The translations under genes were made by a program, and so were the position numbers. A DNA stretch of 64,000 nucleotides from Actinocorallia longicatena (GTDB taxonomy: Bacteria; Actinomycetota; Actinomycetes; Streptosporangiales; Streptosporangiaceae), in the NCBI RefSeq assembly GCF_039534125.1, contig NZ_BAAAUV010000008.1:248001-312000 (forward strand), read 5' to 3'. The first letter of the stretch is position 1, and each line of letters starts with the position of its first letter. The notes under the pieces were generated by a model, which was not told the DNA's origin, did not search any database, and saw only the letters and a program-made list of their open reading frames with translations. Below are positions 6,927 to 15,862 of the stretch, in pieces.

Positions 6927-8849
6927 TCATCTGGGCTTACGTACCCGCAGGAGCTCGATCGCCGAGTTCTTGCCGCCGACGGCGAGCGTCGAAACGCCGT
7001 CCCAGGCGAGGGAGCTGATCCCCAGGGGGCCCAGGTCCAGCGGCGGCCTGACCGCCTCCCCGGTCAGCGGATTCCAGAACCGCAGGACGCCCTTGTCGTC
7101 GCCGGAGGCGACGAAGCCCTCGGTGAGGACGACGCCACGCACGGTGATGTCGCCGCGCATCCGCTGCGTCTGCTGGAAGTTGGCCAGATCCCAGACGCGG
7201 ACGGTCGTGTCGTCGCCGCCGCTGACCACCATCGGCCGCCCGCCGACCAGCCGGTAGGCCAGGGCGTTGATCTGCCCGTTGTGCTCGCCCATGGTCCGGT
7301 CCACGCTCTTGTCGACCAGCGACCAGACATGGATCTGCCCGTCCCGGCCTCCCGCGAGGACCAGCGGGCCGGACGGGGTGTTCGCGACGGTCATGGAGCC
7401 GAGCCAGTTGCCCTTGTCGACCCAGATGTCGCGCAGCTTCTTCTTCGTCCTCAGATCGTGGACGGCGATGTGGTTGCCCGCGTTGACCAGGAGGACGTCG
7501 CGGCCCTTGACGTGGGCGAGCCGCACGTCGTAGGTGCCGGACTCCGGCCCGGGGACGGTGCCGAGGGAGCGTCCGGTGGACAGGTCCCACAGCCGGACGG
7601 TCTTGTCGCCGCCGCAGGAGGCCACGAACGTGCGCAGCACCGAGACCGAGCGCGTGTAGTCCAGATGGCGGAAGCGGTAGCCGAGCGCCTCGCGGGTCTC
7701 GAGGTTCCAGGCCAGGACGGTGTCGTCCCTGCCGCCCGCGGACAGCAGGATCGGGATCTTCTTGACCCGGCCGAAGGCGAGCGAGCTCACGACCTCCTTG
7801 TGGCCCCTCAGCACCCCCAGCCGCTCGACGCCGAGGACCGGAGGGGCCTTCTCGTCCTCTGGCCGCAGCGCGAGATAGGCCGCGGTGCCGCCGCCCGCCA
7901 GCAGGACCGCGCCGACGCCCGCCCCCGCCAGCATCCGGCGGCGCGAGGGCCCGGGGGCGGGCGGGGGCGGGGGAGCGCTGATGGGAAGGGGGCCGGTGCC
8001 GGGAGCGGGTTCGGGCGCCCGCACGTCGACCTGGCCCAGCAGGAACTGCAGGAGCTGCTCGGCGTCCGGGCGCTCCAGCGGGTCGCGGGCGAAGGCGCGG
8101 GCCACGACGGGCCGCAGCGACGGCGGCAGCGGCCCGAGGTCGGGGTCGTCGTTGATGATCCGGTTCATGACGACGCCGAGGCTGACCTTGCCGAAGGGCG
8201 GCTCACCGGTCGCGGCGAACAGCATCGTGCCGGCCCAGGAGAAGACGTCGGCCGCCGTGCTGAGATCGGTCGTCGTGAACTGCTCGGGGGCCATGTAGGC
8301 GGCGGTGCCGAGCCGCTCGGTCGACTCCAGGGCCGACTCCAGGGCCTTGGCGATCCCGAAGTCGACGACGCGGGGGCCGTCGGAGCCGAGCAGGACGTTC
8401 CCCGGGTTGAGGTCGCGGTGGACGATCCCGGCGCCGTGGATGGCGGCCAGCGCCGTGGCGGTGCCGATGGCGAGGCGCTCCAGGGAGGCCTCGTCGAGCG
8501 GGCCGGTCCGCTTGACGATCTGCCGCAGCGACGGCCCGTCGACGTACTCGCTGACGAGGTAGGGCTGGCTGCCCTCGACCTCGACGTCCAGCACCTGGGC
8601 GGTGCAGAAGCGGGCGACCCGGCGGGCGGCGTCCAGTTCGCGCAGGAACCGGGCGCGCCCGCGCTCGTCGGCGGCCAGGTTGGTGTGCAGGACCTTGATG
8701 GCGACCTGGCGGCCCTCGGGCGTCTCGGCGAGATAGACCGCGCCCTGCCCGCCCTCGCCGATGAAGCCCGTCAGGCGGTAGGGACCTATCTCCTGGGGGT
8801 CGCCCAGGCGCAGGGGCTGCGGTCCGGATTTATCCCGCAAGTCAGCCAT
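6927..8849 (-). CDS. Ser/Thr protein kinase with WD40 beta-propeller
   Basis: A 640-aa protein. The kinase domain (about 22-270) has GEGGQGAVYLAE, AIKVL, DFG and MAPEQF. The catalytic loop reads HRDLNPGNVLL, with Asn where nearly all kinases have Lys; activity may be altered. A membrane helix follows (about 307-328), then about seven WD40-type repeats to the end (GGRDDTVLAWNLET, GGDKTVRLWDLST, GGRDGQIHVWSL, GGDDTTVRVWDL and others), which should form an extracytoplasmic propeller for ligand or protein binding. The gene starts 6 bp after the thiG stop, so it is very likely transcribed with thiOSG. A link between thiamin status and signalling is an inference from that position only. Confidence 0.9.
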   Translation of the reverse strand: MADLRDKSGPQPLRLGDPQEIGPYRLTGFIGEGGQGAVYLAETPEGRQVAIKVLHTNLAADERGRARFLRELDAARRVARFCTAQVLDVEVEGSQPYLVSEYVDGPSLRQIVKRTGPLDEASLERLAIGTATALAAIHGAGIVHRDLNPGNVLLGSDGPRVVDFGIAKALESALESTERLGTAAYMAPEQFTTTDLSTAADVFSWAGTMLFAATGEPPFGKVSLGVVMNRIINDDPDLGPLPPSLRPVVARAFARDPLERPDAEQLLQFLLGQVDVRAPEPAPGTGPLPISAPPPPPAPGPSRRRMLAGAGVGAVLLAGGGTAAYLALRPEDEKAPPVLGVERLGVLRGHKEVVSSLAFGRVKKIPILLSAGGRDDTVLAWNLETREALGYRFRHLDYTRSVSVLRTFVASCGGDKTVRLWDLSTGRSLGTVPGPESGTYDVRLAHVKGRDVLLVNAGNHIAVHDLRTKKKLRDIWVDKGNWLGSMTVANTPSGPLVLAGGRDGQIHVWSLVDKSVDRTMGEHNGQINALAYRLVGGRPMVVSGGDDTTVRVWDLANFQQTQRMRGDITVRGVVLTEGFVASGDDKGVLRFWNPLTGEAVRPPLDLGPLGISSLAWDGVSTLAVGGKNSAIELLRVRKPR

Positions 8850-8855
8850 AGGTAG

Positions 8856-9632
8856 TTATTTTTGCATCTCTGTGAGCCCCTGGAACGACGAAGAGGCATG
8901 TGCGAGGTGCCGCTTCGGAATCCGCCCGGCCAGCCGGGCGGCCCTTCCGGCCTCCACCGCGTGCCGCATCGCGGTCGCCATCAGCACCGGGTCCTGGGCC
9001 CTGGTGACCGCCGTGGCCAGCAGAACGGCGTCGCATCCGAGCTCCATCGCGAGGGCCGCGTCGCTGGCGGTCCCGATGCCGGCGTCCAGGATGACCGGAA
9101 CGTTCGCCCGCTCGACGATCAGTTCGATGTTGTGCGGGTTGCGGATGCCGAGGCCGGTGCCGATGGGCGAGCCGAGCGGCATGACGGCCGCGCAGCCCGC
9201 CTGCTCCAGCCGCCGGGCCAGCACCGGATCGTCGTTGGTGTAGGGCAGGACGACGAAGCCGTCGTCGACCAGGCGCTCGGCGGCGTCGAGGAGCTCGACC
9301 GGGTCGGGCAGCAGGGTGTGCTCGTCGGCGATGACCTCCAGCTTGATCCAGTCGGTGCCGAGAGCCTCGCGGGCCAGCCGCGCGGTCAGGACGGCCTCGC
9401 CCGAGGTGAAGCAGCCCGCGGTGTTCGGCAGGACCCTGATGCCGTTGCGGTCGAGCAGGTCGAGGACGGAGCCCTTGGTGCCCGGGTCCACCCGGCGCAT
9501 CGCGACGGTCGTCAGCTCGGTGCCGCTGGCCAGTAGCGCCGCCTCCAGCGTGTGCATGCTGGGCGCGCCGCCGGTGCCGGTGATGAGGCGGGAGGAGAAG
9601 GTCTCTCCCGCGATGGTCAGCTTCGCGGACAC
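8856..9632 (-). CDS. thiG: Thiazole synthase
   Basis: A 258-aa (beta-alpha)8 enzyme that makes the thiazole phosphate moiety of thiamin from DXP, dehydroglycine and ThiS thiocarboxylate. The start region SRLITGTGGAPSM, the Lys in DWIKLEVIAD that forms the Schiff base with DXP, and the phosphate-binding segments MPLGSPIGTGLGIRNP and DAGIGTASDAALAMELG are all present. It starts at GTG 9632, one base after the thiS stop. Partner of ThiS and ThiO in the same operon. Confidence 0.96.
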   Translation of the reverse strand: MSAKLTIAGETFSSRLITGTGGAPSMHTLEAALLASGTELTTVAMRRVDPGTKGSVLDLLDRNGIRVLPNTAGCFTSGEAVLTARLAREALGTDWIKLEVIADEHTLLPDPVELLDAAERLVDDGFVVLPYTNDDPVLARRLEQAGCAAVMPLGSPIGTGLGIRNPHNIELIVERANVPVILDAGIGTASDAALAMELGCDAVLLATAVTRAQDPVLMATAMRHAVEAGRAARLAGRIPKRHLAHASSSFQGLTEMQK

Positions 9633-9633
9633 G

Positions 9634-9834
9634 TCAGCCCCCCTGGACGGCGGTGAGGATCTCGACCCGGTCGCCCTCGGCGGCCGGGGTGGTCGCCCAG
9701 GCGGTCCTGGGCACGACCTCGTCGTTGACGGCCACCGCGACGCCGCGGCCCGCCGTGGTGACGCCCGCCACGACGGCCTCGAGGGTGCTGTCCTCGGGAA
9801 GCTCGGTGGCCGAGCCGTTGACGATCACTTTCAT
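9634..9834 (-). CDS. thiS: Sulfur carrier protein ThiS
   Basis: A 66-aa ubiquitin-fold protein that ends in the required Gly-Gly, which is adenylated and converted to a thiocarboxylate as the sulfur donor for thiazole formation. It begins MKVIVNG and has the typical strand VAVAVNDEVVP. Its ATG overlaps the thiO stop (ATGA), giving tight translational coupling. Confidence 0.95.
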   Translation of the reverse strand: MKVIVNGSATELPEDSTLEAVVAGVTTAGRGVAVAVNDEVVPRTAWATTPAAEGDRVEILTAVQGG

Positions 9835-10952
9835 GGATGTGCTCCTGCTGCGGGGACCGACGGGAAACGGTCGAGGGTGAAGGGGCGGGCGACCTCGGGG
9901 AGGGGCTCGCCGGCCAGGACGGCCGCGAGGGCGTCGGCGGTGACGGGCGTCAGGAGGATGCCGTTGCGGAAGTGGCCGGTGGCCACCAGGAGGCCCTCGG
10001 GCCCCGCCGGACCGGCGGGGCCGAGGATCGGGGCGTTGTCGGGGGAGCCGGGCCGGAAGGAGGCGGTGACCTCACGGAACTCCAGCTCGGTGACGCCCGG
10101 CAGCAGCGTGCGGGCGTCGCGGAGCAGCTCCCAGACGCCGCCCGCGGTGACCCGGCCGTCGAAGCCCAGCTCCTCCTGGGTGGCGCCGATGACGATCTCG
10201 CCGTCCGGGCGCGGGACCACGTACATCGCGAAGCCGCGGACCAGGGCCCGGGTGGCGCGGGTGAGGAACGGGACCGGGCAGTGCAGCCGGATGACCTGGC
10301 CCTTGACCGGCCGGATCGGCACGTCGGCGAGCCGCCCCGACCAGCTTCCGCCCGCGAGGACGACCCGCTCGGCCGCGACGACGCCGCCGTCCTCGAGCCG
10401 GACCCCGGTGACCCGGCCGTCCCGCTCGACGATCTCGGCGGCCCGCTTCCGGACGAGCGGCAGATGCGCGGTGGCCTTCAGAAGGGCCGCGGTGAGCCGG
10501 CGCGGATCGGCGGAGCCGTCGGCGGGAGCGAGGATGCCGCCGCGGACCTCGGGGGCCAGCATCGGCTCCAGCCTGCGGCACTCCCGGCCGGTCAGCAGCT
10601 CGGTGCCGACGTCCAGGGTCCGCTGGAAGGCGTGCTGGTCGCGGAGCCAGGCGAGGTCGTCGCCGTCGTAGGCGACCGACAGGACGCCCTCCTGCCGGTA
10701 GGCGATGTCGATCCCGGTGAGGTCCAGCAGCTCGGCCGCGAAGGCCGGGTAGCGGTCGCGGGAGTCGATGCCGAGCTGGAGGTGGTTCTCCTCGCCGTAC
10801 TGCAGCTCGCCCACGGGGGTGAGCATCCCGGCCGCCACGTGGCTGGCGCCGCCGCCGGGTTCGGGGTCGATGAGGGTGACGGGCAGCCCCCGCTGGGACG
10901 CCCGCCAGGCGATGCCGAGGCCGATGACCCCGGCGCCGATGATCACGTTCAC
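9831..10952 (-). CDS. thiO: Glycine oxidase ThiO
   Basis: A 373-aa FAD-dependent amine oxidase that makes the dehydroglycine used by ThiG. The Rossmann motif IIGAGVIGLGIAW starts at residue 4, and the DAO-family C-terminus (ATGHFRNGILLTPVTA) is intact. It uses a GTG start at 10952. The Shine-Dalgarno sequence (AAGGGAG) lies inside the 3' helix of the TPP riboswitch, so ligand binding should block translation of the whole thi operon. Confidence 0.94.
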   Translation of the reverse strand: MNVIIGAGVIGLGIAWRASQRGLPVTLIDPEPGGGASHVAAGMLTPVGELQYGEENHLQLGIDSRDRYPAFAAELLDLTGIDIAYRQEGVLSVAYDGDDLAWLRDQHAFQRTLDVGTELLTGRECRRLEPMLAPEVRGGILAPADGSADPRRLTAALLKATAHLPLVRKRAAEIVERDGRVTGVRLEDGGVVAAERVVLAGGSWSGRLADVPIRPVKGQVIRLHCPVPFLTRATRALVRGFAMYVVPRPDGEIVIGATQEELGFDGRVTAGGVWELLRDARTLLPGVTELEFREVTASFRPGSPDNAPILGPAGPAGPEGLLVATGHFRNGILLTPVTADALAAVLAGEPLPEVARPFTLDRFPSVPAAGAHP

Positions 10953-10957
10953 CGTGC

Positions 10958-11053
10958 TGCTCCCTTCGCCGGCATGATCCGGATCAGGTCCTGGCGGTCA
11001 GAGGCCCGCGCCTCACTCTCAGCCCGCGCACACCGGGGCTCCCGCGCCTTGCT
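10958..11053 (-). promoter_or_regulatory. TPP (THI-box) riboswitch
   Basis: Read on the minus strand, the leader contains the THI-box hallmarks in order: a GGGAGC/GGGCTGAGA pyrimidine-sensor arm, then GACC and ACCTGATCCGGATCATGCC, closing with GGCGAAGGGAG. The last part includes the thiO ribosome-binding site 8-13 bases before the GTG. Thiamin pyrophosphate binding would therefore act on translation. Confidence 0.95.
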
Positions 11054-11142
11054 CGCCTCAGGGTATGCCTGACCTGGACTGCTCACTCGTCTGGACACCC
11101 GTCCGAAATGTCCGCGAGGGGGGAAAGTTAGGGTGTCCTTCC

Positions 11143-12312
11143 ATGGAACGCGTCATCGTTGTGGGCGGCGGGCTCGCCGGGGTCAGGTCGGTCGAGTCGC
11201 TGCGGGCCAAGGGCTTCGAGGGCTCGATCACGCTGGTGGGGGCCGAGGAGCACCGGCCCTACGACCGGCCTCCGCTGTCGAAGCAGGTGCTGACGGGCGA
11301 GTCGGAGGACACGACCGTCGACGCCGCCTGGGACTCCCTCGACGTCACGCTGGCGCTGGGCGTCACGGCGACGGGGCTGCGGGTGGCGGACCGGGTGCTG
11401 GAGACCACCGCGGGAGAGCTCCCCTACGACGGCATGGTCATCGCCACGGGCGCGGAGCCGATCCGGCTGCCGGGACCCGGGCGCCAGCACGTGATGCGGA
11501 CCGTCGACGACGCCCGCGCCCTCAAGGCCGGGCTGGTGCCCGGCCGGCGGATCGTCGTGGTCGGGGCGGGCTGGATCGGCGCCGAGGTCGCCACGAGCGC
11601 CGCGAAGCTCGGCTGCCGCGTGACCGTGCTGGAGGCCGCCGACGCGCCGCTCGCGGCCGCGATCGGGACCGAGATCGGCGCGCTGACCGTGCCCTGGTAC
11701 GCCGAGGCCGGGGTCGAGCTGCGGTGCGGGGTCAAGGTCGCCTCCATCGAGGACGGCGGGGTCGCGCTGGTCGGCGGGGAGTGGATCGAGGCCGACGAGG
11801 TGGTCGTCGGGATCGGGGTGCGGCCCTCGCTCGGCTGGGTGTCGGGGCTCGAGGTCTCCAACGGGATCGAGGTCGACGCCTCGCTGCGGACGTCGCGGCC
11901 GGAGATCGTCGCGGTGGGGGACTGCGCCGCCTGGTGGTCGAACCGCTACGGGCGCAGGCTGAGGGTCGAGCACTGGGACGTCGCGCTGAACGCCCCCGAG
12001 GTCGCCGTCGCGACCCTCCTGGGCGAGGAGGCGGTCTACGACGACGCCCCCTACTTCTGGTCCGAGCAGTTCGGCCGCATGGTCCAGTACGCGGGCCACC
12101 ACCCGGCCGCGGACCGGATGATCTTCCGCGGCTCGCCCGGCGATCCCAAGTGGGCCGTCTGCTGGCTGACCGGTGACCGGCTGGCCGCGGTCCTGACCGT
12201 CAGCAGCCCGCGCGACCTGGTCCAGGCCCGCAGGCTGATCGCCGCGGGCACCGCGGTCGACGCGGAGCGGCTCGCCGACCCGGCCGTCGCGATCAGGAAC
12301 GCGGTTTTGTAG
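11143..12312 (+). CDS. NAD(P)H-dependent FAD reductase, ferredoxin/rubredoxin reductase type
   Basis: A 389-aa pyridine-nucleotide disulfide oxidoreductase of the monooxygenase-type ferredoxin reductase group. It has the FAD motif VVGGGLAGVRS at the N-terminus, the RPPLSK segment, the second Rossmann fold VVVGAGWIGAEVA, the FAD site VAVGDCAAW and the reductase C-terminal domain. It likely passes electrons to a ferredoxin, but no ferredoxin or P450 gene is nearby. TAGGGT (11129-11134) sits 8 bases before the ATG, so the transcript may be leaderless. It is divergent from the thi operon. Confidence 0.88.
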   Translation: MERVIVVGGGLAGVRSVESLRAKGFEGSITLVGAEEHRPYDRPPLSKQVLTGESEDTTVDAAWDSLDVTLALGVTATGLRVADRVLETTAGELPYDGMVIATGAEPIRLPGPGRQHVMRTVDDARALKAGLVPGRRIVVVGAGWIGAEVATSAAKLGCRVTVLEAADAPLAAAIGTEIGALTVPWYAEAGVELRCGVKVASIEDGGVALVGGEWIEADEVVVGIGVRPSLGWVSGLEVSNGIEVDASLRTSRPEIVAVGDCAAWWSNRYGRRLRVEHWDVALNAPEVAVATLLGEEAVYDDAPYFWSEQFGRMVQYAGHHPAADRMIFRGSPGDPKWAVCWLTGDRLAAVLTVSSPRDLVQARRLIAAGTAVDAERLADPAVAIRNAVL

Positions 12313-12358
12313 GGATCGGCGCGGTTGGCGGGGTGCGGGAGATGGTAGACACGGAAGC

Positions 12359-12736
12359 GTGACTTCCACGCACGTTGACATCGACGAACAGATCGACGCC
12401 CTGGTGGGCGACTGGTACACCCTGGCCGCGGCGGGCGAGGCCCTCGGCGTCACGGCCAGCCGGGTCAAGCAGTGGGTGAAGGAGGGCAAGCTGCTGGCGG
12501 TCTACCGCAGGACCGGCGGCGGCCCGCAGGTCCCGGCGGGCTTCATCGCCGACCGCGAGATCATCAAGGGCCTGGCCGGCACCCTGACCCTGCTCCAGGA
12601 CGCCGGATTCGACACGGCCGAGACCCTGAGGTGGCTCTTCACCGAAGACGACAGCCTGCCCGGCAGCCCGGTGCAGGCCATGCGCGAGAATCGCGGGACG
12701 GAGATCCGCCGGCGCGCCCAGGCGCTGGCCCTGTGA
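12359..12736 (+). CDS. Rv2175c-family DNA-binding protein
   Basis: A 125-aa protein with a winged-helix-like N-terminal half (WYTLAAAGEALGVTASRVKQW) and a C-terminal helix bundle (AGFDTAETLRWLFTEDD). In Mycobacterium tuberculosis the family member Rv2175c is a DNA-binding substrate of kinase PknL encoded beside it; several Ser/Thr kinase genes also lie nearby here, and the N-terminal Thr/Ser-rich stretch could be a phosphorylation site, which is an inference. The GTG start at 12359 is supported by TAGACA seven bases upstream, implying a leaderless mRNA. Confidence 0.85.
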   Translation: MTSTHVDIDEQIDALVGDWYTLAAAGEALGVTASRVKQWVKEGKLLAVYRRTGGGPQVPAGFIADREIIKGLAGTLTLLQDAGFDTAETLRWLFTEDDSLPGSPVQAMRENRGTEIRRRAQALAL

Positions 12737-12757
12737 CGCGCGACTGAGGGAGACCCG

Positions 12758-13414
12758 ATGAGCGGGCTGGTGACGGAACGGGGCGTGCGGCTGCGGTCGC
12801 GGCTGGCCGAGGCCCGGCTGTACCTCTGCACCGACGCCCGGACCGCTCAGGGGGATCTCCCGGCCTTCCTGGACGCCGCCCTGTCCGGGGGCGTGGACAT
12901 CGTCCAGCTCAGGGAGAAGGGCCTGGAGGCCCGGCAGGAGCTGGAGCATCTGAAGGTCTTCCGCGAGGCCTGCGACCGGCACGGCGCCCTGCTGGCCGTC
13001 AACGACCGGGCCGACATCGCCTACGCGGCCCACGCCGACGTCCTGCACCTCGGTCAGGACGATCTTCCGGTCCCGGTCGCCCGCAAGATCATCGGAGCCG
13101 ATCCGGTCATCGGCCGCTCCACCCACTCGGTGGAGCAGGCCGCGGCCGCCGCCGACGAGCCGGGGGCCGACTACTTCGCGGTCGGCCCGGTCTGGCCCAC
13201 GGCCACCAAGCCGGGCCGCCCGGCCGCCGGATTCGAGCCGGTCCGCTCGGCGGCGGGGGTCAAGCGCCCCTGGTTCGCCATCGGCGGCATCGACGCCTCG
13301 AACCTCGACGAGGTCCTCGGGCTCGGCGCCACGCGGGTGGTCGTCGTCCGGGCGATCACCGAGGCCGCCGATCCGCGCGCGGCCGCCGCCGAGCTGGCCG
13401 CGCGGCTGCGCTGA
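12758..13414 (+). CDS. thiE: Thiamin-phosphate synthase
   Basis: A 218-aa TIM-barrel enzyme that joins HMP pyrophosphate and thiazole phosphate. Motifs: YLCTD near the N-terminus, VDIVQLREKG, LAVNDRADIA, VLHLGQDDLPV, GRSTHS and YFAVGPVWPTATKPG. GAGGGAG lies just upstream of the ATG. It is on the opposite strand from thiOSG and has no visible riboswitch of its own; it lies 21 bp after the Rv2175c-type gene and may be cotranscribed with it. Confidence 0.96.
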   Translation: MSGLVTERGVRLRSRLAEARLYLCTDARTAQGDLPAFLDAALSGGVDIVQLREKGLEARQELEHLKVFREACDRHGALLAVNDRADIAYAAHADVLHLGQDDLPVPVARKIIGADPVIGRSTHSVEQAAAAADEPGADYFAVGPVWPTATKPGRPAAGFEPVRSAAGVKRPWFAIGGIDASNLDEVLGLGATRVVVVRAITEAADPRAAAAELAARLR

Positions 13415-13463
13415 GCAGCGCGCCGCCGTCCGGAGACCCGGCCGGATGGGCGATAATGGGGAC

Positions 13464-13622
13464 ATGAACCCCGACGACGAGCGGCCGGTGGACCTCACCG
13501 ACGACGATCTCGAGATCCTGCCCGACCAGACGTCGGACGACCTCGACGGCGGCTGGGGCGACTGGCGTTCCGACGACAGCAACGACGACCGGCTGCGCGA
13601 GGACGTCCCCCCGCACTGGTGA
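13464..13622 (+). CDS. Small highly acidic protein, function unknown
   Basis: A 52-aa open frame beginning MNPDDERPVDLTDDDLEI and ending DVPPHW. About 18 residues are Asp or Glu. Third codon positions are almost all G or C, and GATAAT (13452-13457) stands six bases before the ATG, the spacing seen for other leaderless genes in this window. I do not recognise a domain. It lies between thiE and a CMD-family gene. Confidence 0.65.
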   Translation: MNPDDERPVDLTDDDLEILPDQTSDDLDGGWGDWRSDDSNDDRLREDVPPHW

Positions 13623-13652
13623 TCGTGTCCCGTCTGTGGGACAAATGGCCAC

Positions 13653-14174
13653 ATGTCAGATCAGCCGCGTATCGCGCCCCTTCCCGAGGGGGACTGTCCT
13701 CCCGGGGTGGCGGGCGTCGTCGCCGCCTTGGGCCCGCTCAACATCTTCACGACGCTCGGCAAGAACGCCGAGCTCTTCGACGCGTGGGTGGGTTTCGGCG
13801 GCCATCTCCTCGCCTCGAAGACGATCTGCCCGAGGATCAGGGAACTGATCATCCTGCGGGTGGCCGCGCGCACCGGGTGCGACTACGAGCGCGTGCACCA
13901 CGAGCGGATCGGCCGCGAGAACGGCGTCACCGAGGCCGAGATCGAGGCGCTCGGCAGGAACCTGCGCGACTACGCCTGGGACCCGGGGGAGTGGCCGGTT
14001 CTGGCGGCCGTCGACGAGCTGCACACCACCTCGACCATCAGCGACGGCACGTGGGCCCGGCTGGCCGGTGTCCTCGACGAGAAGGCGATCATCGAGGTGC
14101 TGATGCTCATCGGGCAGTACACGATGCTGGCGTTCGCCCTTAACGCGATGAAGGTCCAGCCTGAATCCTCCTGA
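13653..14174 (+). CDS. Carboxymuconolactone decarboxylase family protein
   Basis: A 173-aa AhpD-like protein with the CMD core (RIRELIILRVAARTGCDYERVHHERIGRENGV split over two helices). The usual CxxC pair is reduced to one Cys (GCDYERVHH), so a peroxidase role through a disulfide is doubtful; a decarboxylase-like or unknown role is as likely. The C-terminal helix (EVLMLIGQYTMLAFALNAM) is typical of the family. Confidence 0.85.
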   Translation: MSDQPRIAPLPEGDCPPGVAGVVAALGPLNIFTTLGKNAELFDAWVGFGGHLLASKTICPRIRELIILRVAARTGCDYERVHHERIGRENGVTEAEIEALGRNLRDYAWDPGEWPVLAAVDELHTTSTISDGTWARLAGVLDEKAIIEVLMLIGQYTMLAFALNAMKVQPESS

Positions 14175-14230
14175 TGTCAGGCGCCGAAGCCTGATATATC
14201 TGCATTCCGATCTCTCGCCGGAGTGCTTCA

Positions 14231-15157
14231 GTGCAGATCAACCAGGAGGCTCCCCTCCGCCCCGACGACCCCCGCAAGGTCGGCCGTTACGCCCTGCTGG
14301 GCAGGCTCGGCGAGGGCGGTCAGGGCGTGGTCTACCTGGGCCGGGCCGCCGAGGGCGGGCTGGTGACCGTCAAGCTGCTGCGCGGCGGCTCCGGGGCGTC
14401 GGACCGGGCCAGGGCCCGGTTCGTCAAGGAGGCGGACGCCGCCAGGAAGGTCGCCGCCCCGCAGACCGCGAGGATCCTCGACGCCCGCCTGACCGGTGAG
14501 CGGCCCTACATCGTCAGCGAGTACGTGAAGGGCCCGACCCTCCAGGACATGATCGCGGGGGAGGGCCCCCTCGCGGGCGCCGAGCTGAAGAAGGTCGCCG
14601 TCAGGACCGCCGCCGCGCTGGCCGCGATCCACCGGGCCGGGATCGTGCACCGCGACTTCAAGCCCGCCAACGTCGTGCTCGGGCCGAAGGGCGCGAAGGT
14701 GATCGACTTCGGGGTCGCGCGGTCGTTCGAGTCCGGCACCCCGCAGACCTCCCATCCGGTCGGCACCCCCGCCTACATGTCGCCCGAGCAGATCGAGGAC
14801 GACCCGGTCGGGCCGAAGGCGGACGTCTTCGCCTGGGGGGCGACGATGGTCTACGCGGCCACCGGACGGCCCCCGTTCGGCCGCGGGCCGTCCGCCGCGG
14901 TCATGCGCCGGATCACCGACCGCGAACCCGACCTGGGCGAGCTCAAGGGCTCGCTGCGCGGCCTGGTCGCGCGGTGCCTGGACAAGCAGCCCGCCGCCCG
15001 GCCCACGGCCACCGAGATCGTCAGGTTCCTGCGCGCCGAGGCCCGTCCCGCTCCGCCGCAGCCCAGGAAGGTGCCCCGCTACCGCAGCAGGATGATCTAC
15101 GCGCTGATGGCCGTCATGGCGCTGGGTTTCGTCCTGGGGATCGTCCTCAGCGGCTGA
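14231..15157 (+). CDS. Ser/Thr protein kinase with C-terminal membrane anchor
   Basis: A 308-aa kinase. The domain (about 18-270) has GEGGQGVVYLG, TVKLL, HRDFKPANVVL, DFG and MSPEQI. A single hydrophobic segment near the C-terminus (MIYALMAVMALGFVLGIVLSG) anchors it with no extracellular domain. It starts at GTG 14231. It is followed by a PP2C-like phosphatase and a second kinase, so the three probably form one signalling unit. It is close in sequence style to the WD40 kinase at 6927-8849. Confidence 0.9.
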   Translation: MQINQEAPLRPDDPRKVGRYALLGRLGEGGQGVVYLGRAAEGGLVTVKLLRGGSGASDRARARFVKEADAARKVAAPQTARILDARLTGERPYIVSEYVKGPTLQDMIAGEGPLAGAELKKVAVRTAAALAAIHRAGIVHRDFKPANVVLGPKGAKVIDFGVARSFESGTPQTSHPVGTPAYMSPEQIEDDPVGPKADVFAWGATMVYAATGRPPFGRGPSAAVMRRITDREPDLGELKGSLRGLVARCLDKQPAARPTATEIVRFLRAEARPAPPQPRKVPRYRSRMIYALMAVMALGFVLGIVLSG

Positions 15158-15175
15158 TCGTGGGATTCTAAGGCC

Positions 15176-15862
15176 GTGCCGCCAGCCCTCCGCTCGGTCG
15201 CCTCCTCGGACGCGGGCCCCGTCCGACCCAGGAACTGCGACTCCTTCCACGTCGGCCCGAGCGTCCTCGCGGTCGCCGACGGCGTCGACGACGCCCCGTT
15301 CGGCGATGTCGCGAGCGCGCTGGCCGTCGACCACGTCCGCCGCCTCGAAGAGGCCCCCGGCACGCTCGCCGCCGCGGCCCACGCCGCGAACACGGCGCTG
15401 CGCACCCGCGGCGCCCAGACGCCCGCCCTGCTCGGCATGGGCACGACCCTGCTGGCCGTCCGGCTGGAGGGCTCCGCGCTGAGCTGGGTCTCCTTCGGTG
15501 ACTCGGCCCTGCACCTGTTGCGCGACGGCGTCCTGAGCACGCTCACCCCCGCCGAGGACGTGATCCGCTCGCTTGTGGCGGAGGGCAGGGTCGAGGCCGA
15601 CGGGCTCGTCGCTCCCGCCCTGCTGGACGGCGGCTCGCTGTTCGTGGTGGCCCAGCAGGCGCTGGAGGTCGGTGCGGGGGACAGGCTGCTGCTCGGGACG
15701 CGCGGGCTGGCGGAGCTGGCCGCGGAGGACCTCCACGCCGCGCTGTCCGTGCCGGAACCGGGCCCGGAATCGGCCGTCATGGCGCTGGTGGAGGCCGCCA
15801 GGGCCGCCTCGGCGGCCGAGAACCTCACGGTCGTCGTGGCCGACGTGGTCGAGGCCCCGTGA
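15176..15862 (+). CDS. PP2C-type protein phosphatase
   Basis: A 228-aa cytosolic PP2C/Stp-like phosphatase. The family motifs are diverged but recognisable: RNCDSFHVG in place of the NEDS segment, LAVADGVDD for the metal-binding DGVGG, GMGTTLLAV, and SFGDSALHLL for the GDS motif. It starts at GTG 15176 and overlaps the next kinase gene by GTGA, which is the arrangement of a cognate kinase/phosphatase pair. It probably reverses phosphorylation by one or both neighbours. Confidence 0.82.
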   Translation: MPPALRSVASSDAGPVRPRNCDSFHVGPSVLAVADGVDDAPFGDVASALAVDHVRRLEEAPGTLAAAAHAANTALRTRGAQTPALLGMGTTLLAVRLEGSALSWVSFGDSALHLLRDGVLSTLTPAEDVIRSLVAEGRVEADGLVAPALLDGGSLFVVAQQALEVGAGDRLLLGTRGLAELAAEDLHAALSVPEPGPESAVMALVEAARAASAAENLTVVVADVVEAP

